Origin: Acinetobacter piscicola
Lineage (GTDB): Bacteria > Pseudomonadota > Gammaproteobacteria > Pseudomonadales > Moraxellaceae
DNA: 64,000 nt
Direction of reading: 5' to 3'
Assembly: GCF_015218165.1 (NCBI RefSeq)
Contig: NZ_CP048659.1
Coordinates: forward strand, 992,001 to 1,056,000
The notes under the pieces were generated by a model, which did not search any database, was not told the origin of the DNA, and saw only the letters and a list, made by a program, of their open reading frames with translations. The position numbers and the translations under genes were made by a program. Below, piece after piece: positions 18,137-27,435 of this stretch (position 1 is its first letter; each line of letters begins with the position of its first letter).

Positions 18137-19399
18137 ATGAAATTTTTACAGCATTTTTGGCATATGGCTTTGGATTTTGTGTTTTTCTATCCATTATTCA
18201 TGTCGTATCTTTGGATGATTGGCGCTGTGATTTTCTTCCGTAAAGAGAAGAAAGAACCTGCTTATGATCAACCAAATCCTCTGCCCACTTATCCTAAAGT
18301 GGCAGTGCTTGTCCCTTGCTTTAATGAAGGTGACAATGCAGAAGAAACTTTAAGTCATGCGCTTCAGTTAAATTACCCACATTTTGAGGTGATTGCCATT
18401 AATGATGGAAGTTCAGACAATACTGCACAAGTCTTGGATGCTTTGGCAGCCAAATATGAAAAGTTACGTGTGGTACATTTGGCACAAAATCAAGGCAAAG
18501 CGATGGCATTGCAAGCGGGTAGCTTGCTCACAGATGCAGAATATTTGATTGGGATTGATGGCGATGCGTTATTAGACCCCCATGCTGCGATGTGGATGGT
18601 ACGTCATTTCTTAGCAGACAACTCTGTTGCTGCTGTTACAGGTAATCCAAGAATTCGTACCCGTTCCACTTTACTTGGGCGTATCCAAGTCGGTGAGTTT
18701 TCTTCGATTGTGGGTTTGATTAAACGCGCGCAGCGTAGCTTTGGACGCTTGTTTACGGTCTCAGGCGTAATCACTGCTTTTCGTAAAAGTGCGGTGCATG
18801 ATGTGGGTTATTGGTCACCAAATGCTTTAACCGAAGATATCGATATTACATGGAAATTGCAACGTGCAGGGTGGAATATCCATTTTGAACCCAATGCTTT
18901 GGTTTGGATCTTAATGCCTGAAACTCTAACAGGCTTATGGAAACAACGTTTGCGTTGGGCAATGGGTGGTGCACAGGTATTGATTAAAAATATCGATGTT
19001 GTTTTTAAGCCTAAACTGAATTATTTGTGGCCACTGATTTTAGAGTTGGTATTAACCTTAGTTTGGTCGTATCTCATGCTTGCTGTTGCTGTGATTTGGT
19101 TACTGCATTTTATTTTCCCAATCTCAGGTCTGAGTCAGACAGCAAGCTCACCATTTTTACCTTATGGCAGTGGAATTCTTTTAGGTTTAAGCTGTTTACT
19201 TCAGTTTGCTTTAAGCAAATGGATGGATAGTAGGTATGAACCAAATTTGCTCAAAAATTATTATTGGATGATTTGGTATCCCTTTGTTTTTTGGTTAATT
19301 ACATTAACAGCAAGCATTATCGCATTTCCGAAAGTTTTGCTCCGTGGTAGTGGCAAGCGTGCACGTTGGATCAGTCCAGATCGTGGGATGCGTTCTTAA
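18137..19399 (+). CDS. pgaC: Poly-beta-1,6-GlcNAc synthase PgaC
   Basis: 420-aa inner-membrane GT2 glycosyltransferase. N-terminal membrane helices are followed by the catalytic loop with VLVPCFNEGDNAEETL, NDGSSDNT, the DxD in IGIDGDALLDP, TEDIDITWKL and the QxxRW motif (QRLRWAMGG). C-terminal membrane helices complete it. It polymerises UDP-GlcNAc into PNAG while secreting the chain. The frame opens at a TTG within pgaB, but ATG 18137, 10 bp after the pgaB stop, gives the expected hydrophobic N-terminus. It forms a synthase complex with PgaD encoded just downstream. Confidence 0.94.
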   Translation: MKFLQHFWHMALDFVFFYPLFMSYLWMIGAVIFFRKEKKEPAYDQPNPLPTYPKVAVLVPCFNEGDNAEETLSHALQLNYPHFEVIAINDGSSDNTAQVLDALAAKYEKLRVVHLAQNQGKAMALQAGSLLTDAEYLIGIDGDALLDPHAAMWMVRHFLADNSVAAVTGNPRIRTRSTLLGRIQVGEFSSIVGLIKRAQRSFGRLFTVSGVITAFRKSAVHDVGYWSPNALTEDIDITWKLQRAGWNIHFEPNALVWILMPETLTGLWKQRLRWAMGGAQVLIKNIDVVFKPKLNYLWPLILELVLTLVWSYLMLAVAVIWLLHFIFPISGLSQTASSPFLPYGSGILLGLSCLLQFALSKWMDSRYEPNLLKNYYWMIWYPFVFWLITLTASIIAFPKVLLRGSGKRARWISPDRGMRS

Positions 19400-19423
19400 T
19401 GGTCTTGGTAGAGTATTGATAAA

Positions 19424-19834
19424 ATGAAATCAGATTTGATTATTGACTTACGTCAACAGTTACCTTGGCATAAACGCTATTTGTCCAACACGTCAACAGC
19501 GATGCTTTGGGCGGTATGGTTATTTTTATGGCGTCCATTATTGTTGCTGCTGGGTGTGATTGGGATTCAGAAACCACATTTTGTGCACAATATTATGGCT
19601 GCTTTTTCAGTGATCTTGCAGCATGGTCTGATTGCGCTGATGGTCTGTGCACTCAGTTTATTACTTTGGAATCGTTTTATTCCTGCAAAAACACCGCAGC
19701 AAGCGAAACAAAAATCGTTGTCTGATTATGCTGAACATTTTGCGCTAAAAGGGCAAGACATTGAGGTCGGTCGACAACAAAAAGTTACGACAGTGCATCA
19801 TGACGTAAATGGAAATATTATTTCTATTCAATAA
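19424..19834 (+). CDS. pgaD: PgaD-like PNAG biosynthesis protein
   Basis: 136 aa with two membrane helices (about residues 25-50 and 65-85) and a hydrophilic C-terminal tail, the layout of PgaD. PgaD binds PgaC in the inner membrane, and the pair is activated by c-di-GMP in E. coli. Its position immediately after pgaC (24-bp gap) and the terminator just after it make this assignment firm, even though PgaD sequences are poorly conserved. Confidence 0.85.
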   Translation: MKSDLIIDLRQQLPWHKRYLSNTSTAMLWAVWLFLWRPLLLLLGVIGIQKPHFVHNIMAAFSVILQHGLIALMVCALSLLLWNRFIPAKTPQQAKQKSLSDYAEHFALKGQDIEVGRQQKVTTVHHDVNGNIISIQ

Positions 19835-19843
19835 TATTCAAAG

Positions 19844-19872
19844 AAAAAATCCCACATCCAGTGGGATTTTTT
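19844..19872 (+). terminator. Rho-independent terminator of pgaBCD
   Basis: The perfect stem AAAAAATCCCAC / GTGGGATTTTTT around ATCCA. It ends the pga operon before the acyltransferase gene. Confidence 0.92.
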
Positions 19873-19931
19873 ATGATGCAAGGACGATGTAGTGCAATGA
19901 ATGCAAAGCTAATAGTTATGAGTATGACCAC

Positions 19932-21056
19932 GTGCAAAAAATAAATTCGGCTGAAAGTATTCGTGGCTTGGCGTGTTTGGCGGTGGTTTTTTCGCATTTA
20001 AGTTTGAGTTTTATTCCTTATTTACATCGGTTTGATGTCAATGATATTGCGAATAATTCATTCATCTATGCCATTCATCATTCACCTTTTGCCTTTTGGT
20101 ATTCAGGTACAGCGGCTGTGTTTATCTTTTTTGTGCTCAGTGGTTATGTATTGAGTTATGCACTGTGTAAATCGCCTGAACTGATTTTATCTAAACTTAA
20201 AAATATGTGTATTAAACGTTATCCACGTTTAATGATTCCCGCATTGATTTCCTGTGTAATCATTTGGGCGGTATTTAATAGTATTAAAATTGATAGTCAC
20301 CATGTCGGTGGGTGGTTACAAGCCTATGTCACACAAGATTTTTCAATTAAAACAGCAATCTATGAAGGAACAATAGGTTCTTTTCTATTTGCAGAAAGTA
20401 GCATTAATTGGGTGCTGTGGACAATGACCATTGAGCTATTTGGCTCATTTGCCTTATTTTTTTTAATTTATATTAAACAGCTACATACATCTCTTTTTAT
20501 CATCGCTTCTGTTGTTTTGGCAGCTTTAGCATATTGGTGGCGAGGTGAAGGTTTCTGTATGGGCATTGCCAGTTTTATTATTGGTATGTATTTTTATTTT
20601 TATGGTCGTCAAATTCCGCTGTTCATTGCGAGTATTTTATTGATTTTGGGGCTATATTTGGCAGGTGCACATAATACGAGTGCTTCTTATGCGTGGATCT
20701 ATCAGCAAATCGGCGAAAGAACCTATGAATATAGCAATTTCTTTGCGGGTATCTTGATTGTTTATAGTATTTTAATGAATCCTAAATTATCGAAAGTTTT
20801 AGATCAACCTATACTGATCTGGCTCGGTAAAGTTTCATTTTCTGTGTATTTACTGCATTTGGTGTTGATGTATTTGGTGTGTATTCCGTTGTTCAATCTA
20901 TTTTTAAATTGGCATTGGAGTTATTTAAATGCAGTGATGTGTGCATCGATATTGTACATCGCTGTGACCTTATGGATGGCTGAATTTTATAGCCGCTATG
21001 TTGACCAATTGGCAATGCAGAGTAGCCAAAAGCTCGCTCAATTCATTTTAAAATAG
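19932..21056 (+). CDS. Acyltransferase-3 family membrane protein
   Basis: 374 aa with about 10 membrane helices. The N-terminal motif INSAESIRGLACLAVVFSH matches the AT3 signature, with the conserved R-x10-H arrangement, and WTMTIELFGSF corresponds to the second conserved motif. AT3 proteins transfer acetyl or succinyl groups to surface polysaccharides across the inner membrane (OafA, IcaC relatives). The start codon is GTG; no in-frame ATG exists nearby. It lies 60 bp after the pgaBCD terminator on the same strand, so PNAG is a plausible acceptor, but this is inference from position. Confidence 0.87.
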   Translation: MQKINSAESIRGLACLAVVFSHLSLSFIPYLHRFDVNDIANNSFIYAIHHSPFAFWYSGTAAVFIFFVLSGYVLSYALCKSPELILSKLKNMCIKRYPRLMIPALISCVIIWAVFNSIKIDSHHVGGWLQAYVTQDFSIKTAIYEGTIGSFLFAESSINWVLWTMTIELFGSFALFFLIYIKQLHTSLFIIASVVLAALAYWWRGEGFCMGIASFIIGMYFYFYGRQIPLFIASILLILGLYLAGAHNTSASYAWIYQQIGERTYEYSNFFAGILIVYSILMNPKLSKVLDQPILIWLGKVSFSVYLLHLVLMYLVCIPLFNLFLNWHWSYLNAVMCASILYIAVTLWMAEFYSRYVDQLAMQSSQKLAQFILK

Positions 21057-21317
21057 AACGGTTTTCTAGGCTTAGGATGTTTTTATTTACAACATTTAAG
21101 TTTGCTGCTGAATGGGTTTAGAGTTGATGGATTGTTCACGCATAACTTTCACCTGATAACGTCAACTCACTAGATAAATGTACCAATTAGCGCTGTTAAA
21201 GTCATTTTTTCGGGGGATGTAATGTTATGTCTTAAACGTTGATATTTGGCTTTAGAAAAGGGAGAAAACTATTTTATAATTCAGTGAATGCTATAAATAT
21301 TAAATCAAAGACCTAAA

Positions 21318-21953
21318 ATGAAAAATTATATTCTCAGTTGTATCTTGTTCATCTGTAGCGCTACACAGGCAGATTCAAATCATACATTTGCTGCATTGCC
21401 ATATAGTTCTCAAATTAATCACGAATGTACACAAGATGACAGCGAGGTATTTGAGCCTAAAACATATCATTTAAATGTTGGAAAAGTCACATTAAAAACA
21501 TATTCTTGCCATATAGAAAAAGCGCATCATTCACAATATTATTCAAGTTATGGGCTAAAGCTCGATTCAGGCAAACAGTTTTTTTTGAATGATCAAGCTG
21601 TGGATGCGATCGGCTATGTTGGCATCACAGCACAACAAGTTGATGCTTCGACCGTTGTTTTTGACAATATGTATGAACGGGGCGGTGATTTAGTCTTACT
21701 GTGGTTTACAGATGCACAACATCTCTATTCGGCTAAAATTCCTTATATGACTTCAGATGAGGGCAGTGTCACCGTGACTGCACAAGGTCAAAATATTATT
21801 TTACAAAAGAAAATATACCTTGGTGATGATCAAAAAGGTCTCGCTAAATATAAAAATATCGGTCAAAGTATTGTAATTAAAAAAGAAAATAATAAAGGGC
21901 TTGTCTATCAATCAGGTAATATGAAAAGCTTTCAGTACGATGCATTTAAATAA
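21318..21953 (+). CDS. Hypothetical secreted protein
   Basis: 211 aa with a signal peptide ending near CSATQA (about residue 19). The mature protein is rich in beta-prone segments and Tyr/His, with two Cys (HECTQDD and YSCHIEK) that may form a disulfide. I know no family for it. It is followed 67 bp downstream by another envelope-type gene in the same direction, so the two may be co-transcribed. Confidence 0.7.
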   Translation: MKNYILSCILFICSATQADSNHTFAALPYSSQINHECTQDDSEVFEPKTYHLNVGKVTLKTYSCHIEKAHHSQYYSSYGLKLDSGKQFFLNDQAVDAIGYVGITAQQVDASTVVFDNMYERGGDLVLLWFTDAQHLYSAKIPYMTSDEGSVTVTAQGQNIILQKKIYLGDDQKGLAKYKNIGQSIVIKKENNKGLVYQSGNMKSFQYDAFK

Positions 21954-22020
21954 AATTATAAATAAATGTGCATGTACTTTATATTGAAATGACATAAAAA
22001 TAATTTAGAGGTACTTAAAC

Positions 22021-22467
22021 ATGAAATTGCTGTTGATTTTGATCATTGTCTGTGTGGTGATCTTTTGGCTGTATCGTATGATTGCTGCACAGCATATTTC
22101 AAAATTCAAACCCGCAACATTTAAACCTTTTAAAGATGCTGTGCAACCGAAGCTAGACCAAATTAAAGTTGAACCCATGGCATATAATGATGAAGAGCAA
22201 TTGTTATTTGATGATGTGGCAAAATTATTTTTTGAACAGCAACGACACGTCGTATGCCTTGAACAAGCAGAAAATATTCAGCAGCAATATTTAAATAAAA
22301 TGCCCGCTAAAACCCACAGTCAAATTGGTGAGTTTGATTTAGGCGAATGGTGTATTTATTGGAATTATCGACAGCAGTCCTTAGAATATTATGTGGGTAA
22401 ATATGGCATTTTTTATACCCATGTTGATCGTTTTGGTATTGAGCATCGCAATGAAATGAAGATCTAA
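22021..22467 (+). CDS. Hypothetical membrane-anchored protein
   Basis: 148 aa. A single N-terminal membrane helix (about residues 2-21) is followed by a hydrophilic domain with a Glu/Gln-rich helical middle and a Tyr/Trp-rich end (LGEWCIYWNYRQQSLEYY). GAGGTA lies about 8 bp before the ATG. No family recognised. It is probably anchored in the inner membrane; neighbours suggest an envelope role but do not define it. Confidence 0.68.
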   Translation: MKLLLILIIVCVVIFWLYRMIAAQHISKFKPATFKPFKDAVQPKLDQIKVEPMAYNDEEQLLFDDVAKLFFEQQRHVVCLEQAENIQQQYLNKMPAKTHSQIGEFDLGEWCIYWNYRQQSLEYYVGKYGIFYTHVDRFGIEHRNEMKI

Positions 22468-22604
22468 AGTAAACATCTGAGCCTATATTTTGTGAGTATC
22501 TGGTTCGGCATTTGCAGTCTTTATTTTTATCATGCTTAAATTTGACTGAAAATGCCTGTTTTTTAGATCAATTTTCTTCTACTAAGTTTATGTTGACATC
22601 ATAA

Positions 22605-23225
22605 TTAAAAAGGAAATTGCATCAACTGATTGAAAAAATGAGGAATAACTTTAGGCTCAATCATGATGGTCATAATCACACCGTACGCTGCTCCCCATAG
22701 ATGGGCACTGTGATTGATATTCGAATTGCCTTTTTTACCTGACCAAATACTATAAGCCACATACAGCACTGCAAAAATAATCGCGGGTACAGGAATAAAA
22801 AAGACGAAGATCAGCTTCCACGGTTGAAATAAAATATAAGCAAACAGCACCGCAGACACAGCACCTGAAGCGCCAAGACTTGCCCATCGACTGTCATTTT
22901 TATGTTTTAAATAACTCGGTAAAATCGCAAAGATCAATGCACCCAAATAAAATAATACAAAGCCTAAATCATAAAGATATTGTCGATAAAAACTTTCAAT
23001 AATGCTGCCAAAAAAGAATAAGGTAAACATGTTAAATAATAAATGCATACCATCGGCATGGATAAAACCATGCGTAATAAAGCGGTCATATTGCGCTTTT
23101 TGCTGAATCGCAGGCGGCCAAAAAATAAGACGATCCATCACAGCACGTTGTGAAAAAGCAATCAGGGAAATCATAACGGTAATCAAAATGATGGTAATCG
23201 TATGATTAAAAGGTAAATGCAGCAT
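22605..23225 (-). CDS. Rhomboid-family intramembrane serine protease
   Basis: 206 aa with six membrane helices. The catalytic serine is in GASGAVSAVL (GxSG motif, about residue 117) and the histidine in NHSAHLWGAAYG. The early HLLFNMFTLFFFGS stretch contains the conserved HxxxN pattern. Rhomboids cleave membrane proteins within or near their TM segments; the natural substrates are usually unknown. It is transcribed leftward alone and convergent with the upstream hypothetical gene. GlpG-type cytoplasmic domains are absent, so it is the minimal core form. Confidence 0.91.
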   Translation of the reverse strand: MLHLPFNHTITIILITVMISLIAFSQRAVMDRLIFWPPAIQQKAQYDRFITHGFIHADGMHLLFNMFTLFFFGSIIESFYRQYLYDLGFVLFYLGALIFAILPSYLKHKNDSRWASLGASGAVSAVLFAYILFQPWKLIFVFFIPVPAIIFAVLYVAYSIWSGKKGNSNINHSAHLWGAAYGVIMTIMIEPKVIPHFFNQLMQFPF

Positions 23226-23388
23226 AAGTATTCACTAAACAAAGTTAGAGGATTAATTTAACAACAATCATGACATTAAATGATAAAAAATCATGTTGTT
23301 TTTCATCAATTCCGACAATTTTAGTTGATTTTTATTTATTCGTCCTCATCTTCAGTTAAAATACCGACTTCAGCTTGAGGATAGAGTT

Positions 23389-24027
23389 ATGTCGACTGAG
23401 AACACCAATACTGCAGTTGCAGAAGAACTTCCAAATTTATTGATTACGCCAACTGCACAAGAGTATTTGAAAGAATTATTGGAAAAACAAAATACTCCAG
23501 GAATTGGCGTTCGTGTATTTGTAGAAAATGCAGGCACGCCACGTGCTGAATGTTGTATGGCATATAGCGCACCTGAAGAAGTGATTCCAACCGATTATCG
23601 TCAAGAATATGCGGAATTTCCTGCATTTATTGATACACCATCGATTCCTTATTTAAAAGATGCTGTCATTGACTACAATAAAGACCGCTTTGGTGGACAA
23701 CTGACATTCCGTGCACCAAACTCTAAAGTGCCACGTGTTGGACCAGATGCTTCTATTGAAGAGCGCATTACTTATGTACTACAAGCTGAAATTAATCCAG
23801 GCTTAGCAGGGCATGGTGGTAACTGTGCTTTGGTTGAAGTGGTTGAAGATGAAGAACACGGTTTAACGGCTGTATTGAAGTTTGGTGGTGGTTGCCAAGG
23901 ATGTTCAGCAATTGATGTGACTTTAAAACAAGGTGTGGAAACTACACTGAAAGAGCATATTCCTGAATTGGCACGTGTCGTGGATCAAACTGACCATAGC
24001 CAAGCAGATGGTGCATATTTCAAATAA
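23389..24027 (+). CDS. nfuA: Fe-S cluster carrier NfuA
   Basis: 212 aa with two domains: an N-terminal degenerate A-type carrier domain (about residues 1-105) and a C-terminal Nfu domain with the cluster ligands in GGGCQGCSAIDVTL (CxxC). NfuA delivers [4Fe-4S] clusters to apo-enzymes, especially under oxidative stress or iron limitation. GAGGATAGAG gives a well-spaced ribosome binding site. It is monocistronic, with a strong terminator directly after. Confidence 0.96.
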   Translation: MSTENTNTAVAEELPNLLITPTAQEYLKELLEKQNTPGIGVRVFVENAGTPRAECCMAYSAPEEVIPTDYRQEYAEFPAFIDTPSIPYLKDAVIDYNKDRFGGQLTFRAPNSKVPRVGPDASIEERITYVLQAEINPGLAGHGGNCALVEVVEDEEHGLTAVLKFGGGCQGCSAIDVTLKQGVETTLKEHIPELARVVDQTDHSQADGAYFK

Positions 24028-24046
24028 TTTTGTTTGAAAATATTTT

Positions 24047-24077
24047 AAAAAAGCTTCTCAAATCGAGAAGCTTTTTT
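24047..24077 (+). terminator. Rho-independent terminator after nfuA
   Basis: The stem AAAAAAGCTTCTC / GAGAAGCTTTTTT around AAATC, 20 bp after the nfuA stop. Confidence 0.93.
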
Positions 24078-24206
24078 TATACGTGATTATTTTTATATGG
24101 ATGAGTTTTTTATTTTGGACATTAAAAAACTTAAATGAATATTAAAAAATAGAAGATATTGTTTAAATTTAAAGCAGATAAACAAGATTTTAATAAAGTT
24201 AATAGG

Positions 24207-24230
24207 AATTGTTATCATTATTATTGTAAT
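24207..24230. promoter_or_regulatory. Candidate Fur box upstream of the TonB-dependent receptor
   Basis: GTTATCATTATTATTGTAAT read on the reverse strand gives AATAATAATGATAACAAT, resembling three consecutive Fur hexamers (GATAAT-like). It lies about 85 bp before the receptor start codon. Iron-repressed control is typical for such receptors; the match is imperfect and in an AT-rich context. Confidence 0.45.
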
Positions 24231-24313
24231 TTAAGTTATTATTGTTACACTTCTTCACGAAAACTGCACTTTTTATTCTCTTTTTGTATTTGAACCATTC
24301 TGGAATACCTTTT

Positions 24314-26386
24314 ATGTCAAACCGTATTATCCAATCTGCGCTCTCTATATCGGTACTCTCGCTGATGACAGGGCAAGTCTATGCAAATAGTTCACAAGAA
24401 AATTCCAGTGAAGTTCAGGCTAAAAATTCAGAACCTGTGCAATTAGAAACGGTGGTTTTAACGGCTTCTGGCTATAAACAAGATAAAACAAAAGCACCAG
24501 CCTCTATGACGGTCATTACACGTAAAGAATTAGAAAATCGACAATATAGTGATATTACAGATGTACTCAGAAATACCCCAGGGGTTGTAATTTCAGGTGC
24601 AGGTTCAGCACAAACGGTCAGTATTCGTGGTATGGGCTCAAGTTATACTTTATTTTTGGTCAACGGAAAGCGCCAATTTTCTAAAGATGTGAACCCAAAT
24701 GGCGATGATTATGGTTTTGAAAAAAACATTTTACCGCCAATTGCTGAAATTGAACGTATTGAAGTCATTCGTGGTCCTGCATCTACTTTATATGGTACAG
24801 ACGCTATGGGTGGTGTGGTAAATATCATTACCAAAAAGGTCAGTACAGATTGGTCAGGAACAGCAGAATTAGGTGCTGTGCTACAAGATCATCACCAATC
24901 GGGCGACATTAAAAATGGTTCTGCATATTTATCAGGTCCGCTTATTGCCAATAAATTAGGCATGCAATTAGGCTTAAGTAAGTCGAAACGTGATGAAGAT
25001 CGTTATGTTGGCGGCTTTAGAAGTACTGACGTTGAAAGCTTAAATTCAAGATTTACATATTTACTCAATGACATTCATGATCTTGAATTTGAAGCAAATT
25101 TCATGAAACAAGAGTCTGAGTCAACTGCGGGTAAAACCATTGTAAGTACAGGTGCAGATTCTTATGGACGTAATTATCGCCAAGTCTATGGCTTAACTCA
25201 TAATGGTCATTATGGCGATAATTTAAGTAGTCATTCTTATATTCAATATGAAAATTCAAAAAATCCAGATCGTAGTAACAGTTCAACTGGTTTAAGTGGG
25301 ATTGAACTGGAAACTTGGTTGGCAAATAGTCAGTGGCATTGGAAATTAAACGACCATAACCTCATTGGTGGCTTATATTTTAAAAATGAATCTTTAGTCG
25401 ATAAAGCGACCAATCAAAATGCAAATATGCCTGTAACAGAGTTAGAGCGTTGGGCATTCGCCGTATTTGCTGAAGATACTTGGGCGTTGACTGACACATT
25501 TAATTTGACCACAGGTTTGCGTTATGATCATGATGAAAATTATGATGGTAATTTTTCGCCACGCTTATATGGTGTTTACACCCCTACAGAGGCTTGGACA
25601 TTTAAAGGTGGAGTGTCAACAGGGTATAAACAACCTGACCTAAAACAGTCTTCGAGTGATGTGCATTCTGTCACAGGTAAAGGCAGTGCCTTTATTATGG
25701 GAAATGATGATTTAAAACCAGAAAAATCTGTCAGTTATGAGTTTGGTACAGCATGGCAAGGCGATCAGTCAAAAGCTTCTGTGACGGCATTTTATACTGA
25801 ATTTAAAGATAAAATTACCGAAATTCGAGACTGTTCTTCGCCAAATGGCAGTAATACAAATGCAGCGACTTGGGCATGTAAAGACCCATTTGGTCGTTTA
25901 GATGCTGCAACGGGTGATGTTCGTTTATGGAACTTCATTAGTTCACGTATCAATGTTGATGAAGCAACCATGCAAGGTGTGGAAGCGACATTTGACACTG
26001 AACTTGCCGATGGTGTGAATTTAAGTACAAACTATACTTATACTGAAACAGAGCAAAAGTCTGGCGATTTAAAAGGGCAGCCTTTAAATCAAGTGCCTAA
26101 GCATATGTTTAATGCGACAGTTGATTATACTATTAATGATGCTTTAGACATTTGGACACGTTTACATCATCGTAGCGAAACGTCGTCATATTTAGGTCGA
26201 GCTTCTATGTCAGCACCGACACCTGCATATCAATTTTTAGATGTTGGTTTTAATTATCAATTTACAGCAAACTTAAAAGGTAAATTTGGTATTTATAATA
26301 TTTTAGATGAAAAAGCTGAAGATGCTGATGGTGATCAAGTTCTGGATGGTCGTCGTTATGGAATTAGCTTTTTAGCAAAATTCTAA
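24314..26386 (+). CDS. TonB-dependent outer-membrane receptor (siderophore type)
   Basis: 690 aa. The signal peptide ends near GQVYANS, then a TonB box region (ETVVLTASG) precedes the plug domain (SMTVITRKELENRQ, IEVIRGPASTLYGTDAMGGVVNIIT) and a 22-strand barrel ending in Phe. It is typical of ferric-siderophore receptors of the FepA/CirA/BfrH group; the exact ligand is not readable. The frame opens at TTG 24242, but ATG 24314 has GGA about 8 bp upstream and gives a normal signal peptide. A possible Fur site precedes it, suggesting iron repression. Confidence 0.9.
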   Translation: MSNRIIQSALSISVLSLMTGQVYANSSQENSSEVQAKNSEPVQLETVVLTASGYKQDKTKAPASMTVITRKELENRQYSDITDVLRNTPGVVISGAGSAQTVSIRGMGSSYTLFLVNGKRQFSKDVNPNGDDYGFEKNILPPIAEIERIEVIRGPASTLYGTDAMGGVVNIITKKVSTDWSGTAELGAVLQDHHQSGDIKNGSAYLSGPLIANKLGMQLGLSKSKRDEDRYVGGFRSTDVESLNSRFTYLLNDIHDLEFEANFMKQESESTAGKTIVSTGADSYGRNYRQVYGLTHNGHYGDNLSSHSYIQYENSKNPDRSNSSTGLSGIELETWLANSQWHWKLNDHNLIGGLYFKNESLVDKATNQNANMPVTELERWAFAVFAEDTWALTDTFNLTTGLRYDHDENYDGNFSPRLYGVYTPTEAWTFKGGVSTGYKQPDLKQSSSDVHSVTGKGSAFIMGNDDLKPEKSVSYEFGTAWQGDQSKASVTAFYTEFKDKITEIRDCSSPNGSNTNAATWACKDPFGRLDAATGDVRLWNFISSRINVDEATMQGVEATFDTELADGVNLSTNYTYTETEQKSGDLKGQPLNQVPKHMFNATVDYTINDALDIWTRLHHRSETSSYLGRASMSAPTPAYQFLDVGFNYQFTANLKGKFGIYNILDEKAEDADGDQVLDGRRYGISFLAKF

Positions 26387-26402
26387 CAACATGATAAAAA
26401 GA

Positions 26403-26426
26403 GAAAGGCGCTTAAGCGCCTTTTTC
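26403..26426. terminator. Hairpin terminator between convergent genes
   Basis: The palindrome AAGGCGCTTAAGCGCCTT followed by T residues. It ends the receptor transcript and overlaps the last codons and stop of the leftward gene at 26412. Confidence 0.8.
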
Positions 26427-27422
26427 AATATTTAAAATCGCTAAAGTTTCATCTGCATAATAAAACTTTTCTAAATAAAGACGCGCACGAGTTTTTAAAT
26501 GCTCAGAAGAAATCATTTTTTGAATGACAGGTTCGAGTAATGCTTGAAGTTGATTCTCAATCAAGGCTTCATCAATATTTAAATCACGTAGCAATAAATC
26601 AACAGGGCGCTCTGCATTACGCACATACCAAGCAAAAACACCATCATGAACTTGTTGCTGTAAATATTCAGTCTGGCGCAGATGCTCCCAAATTTCATGT
26701 CCCATACCGACTGTATTGGGTAAATCATTCACTTCTACATAATGACGCATGACATTTAAAGGCTGCTTCTTGATCTTATGCCATAAATTTGCTTGGAAAT
26801 GATAGAGCGTATCATCATCAAAATGCTGATTAATCACTTGTTCGCTTAACTGACTAATCTTAATAATATTTTTTTGTAAATAATGCTTTACGGTATCATC
26901 TAAATTGGTATCAGTCACAGATTCCAAAACAGATTTGCCCATTTTCATAAAGCGCCCAACCCCAGGGACTTTTTTAGTCATCACAGAATTATCCATATAG
27001 TCTTGGATTGAATGATGAATCAGTTGGGTGAGCATCATTGAAAATGCAGGATTATTGACAACTTTATGAATCAATGCTTTACGATGAGAGGACTTACTTG
27101 CCACATACTGGGCGATTTTATCAATCGTTGTGACAGGAATAATATCTTCGATACAGGTTTGATCATTGCTTGGATGGATCAGTGCAAAACGAATATGTTC
27201 AGCAATTTGCTCAATCAAAAAATCACTGGCTGGAGTTGCTAAAATTTGCTTTTGCAACAATTGATTAATTTGTTCAAAACGCCAAATGTTTTGTAATGGT
27301 TGCTTGCGAAACCAAAGATAAAATTCTTTAAATTCAATTTGAATACGATCTACTTGTGTAAATTCTTGATCTAAAAATGCCAATTGAGCATCGATCAATT
27401 GTTCAATCATAGGGTGACTCAT
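26412..27422 (-). CDS. Conserved hypothetical protein (336 aa)
   Basis: Soluble, mostly alpha-helical, with no signal peptide or membrane segment. Charged helices are interspersed with a basic loop (VMTKKVPGVGRFMKMGKS) at about residues 155-172. I do not recognise the family. It begins 13 bp after the stop of the alpha/beta hydrolase gene on the same strand, so the two are translated from one message and probably act together, perhaps in lipid metabolism. Confidence 0.75.
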   Translation of the reverse strand: MSHPMIEQLIDAQLAFLDQEFTQVDRIQIEFKEFYLWFRKQPLQNIWRFEQINQLLQKQILATPASDFLIEQIAEHIRFALIHPSNDQTCIEDIIPVTTIDKIAQYVASKSSHRKALIHKVVNNPAFSMMLTQLIHHSIQDYMDNSVMTKKVPGVGRFMKMGKSVLESVTDTNLDDTVKHYLQKNIIKISQLSEQVINQHFDDDTLYHFQANLWHKIKKQPLNVMRHYVEVNDLPNTVGMGHEIWEHLRQTEYLQQQVHDGVFAWYVRNAERPVDLLLRDLNIDEALIENQLQALLEPVIQKMISSEHLKTRARLYLEKFYYADETLAILNIEKGA

Positions 27423-27435
27423 AGCACTGCCTTAT

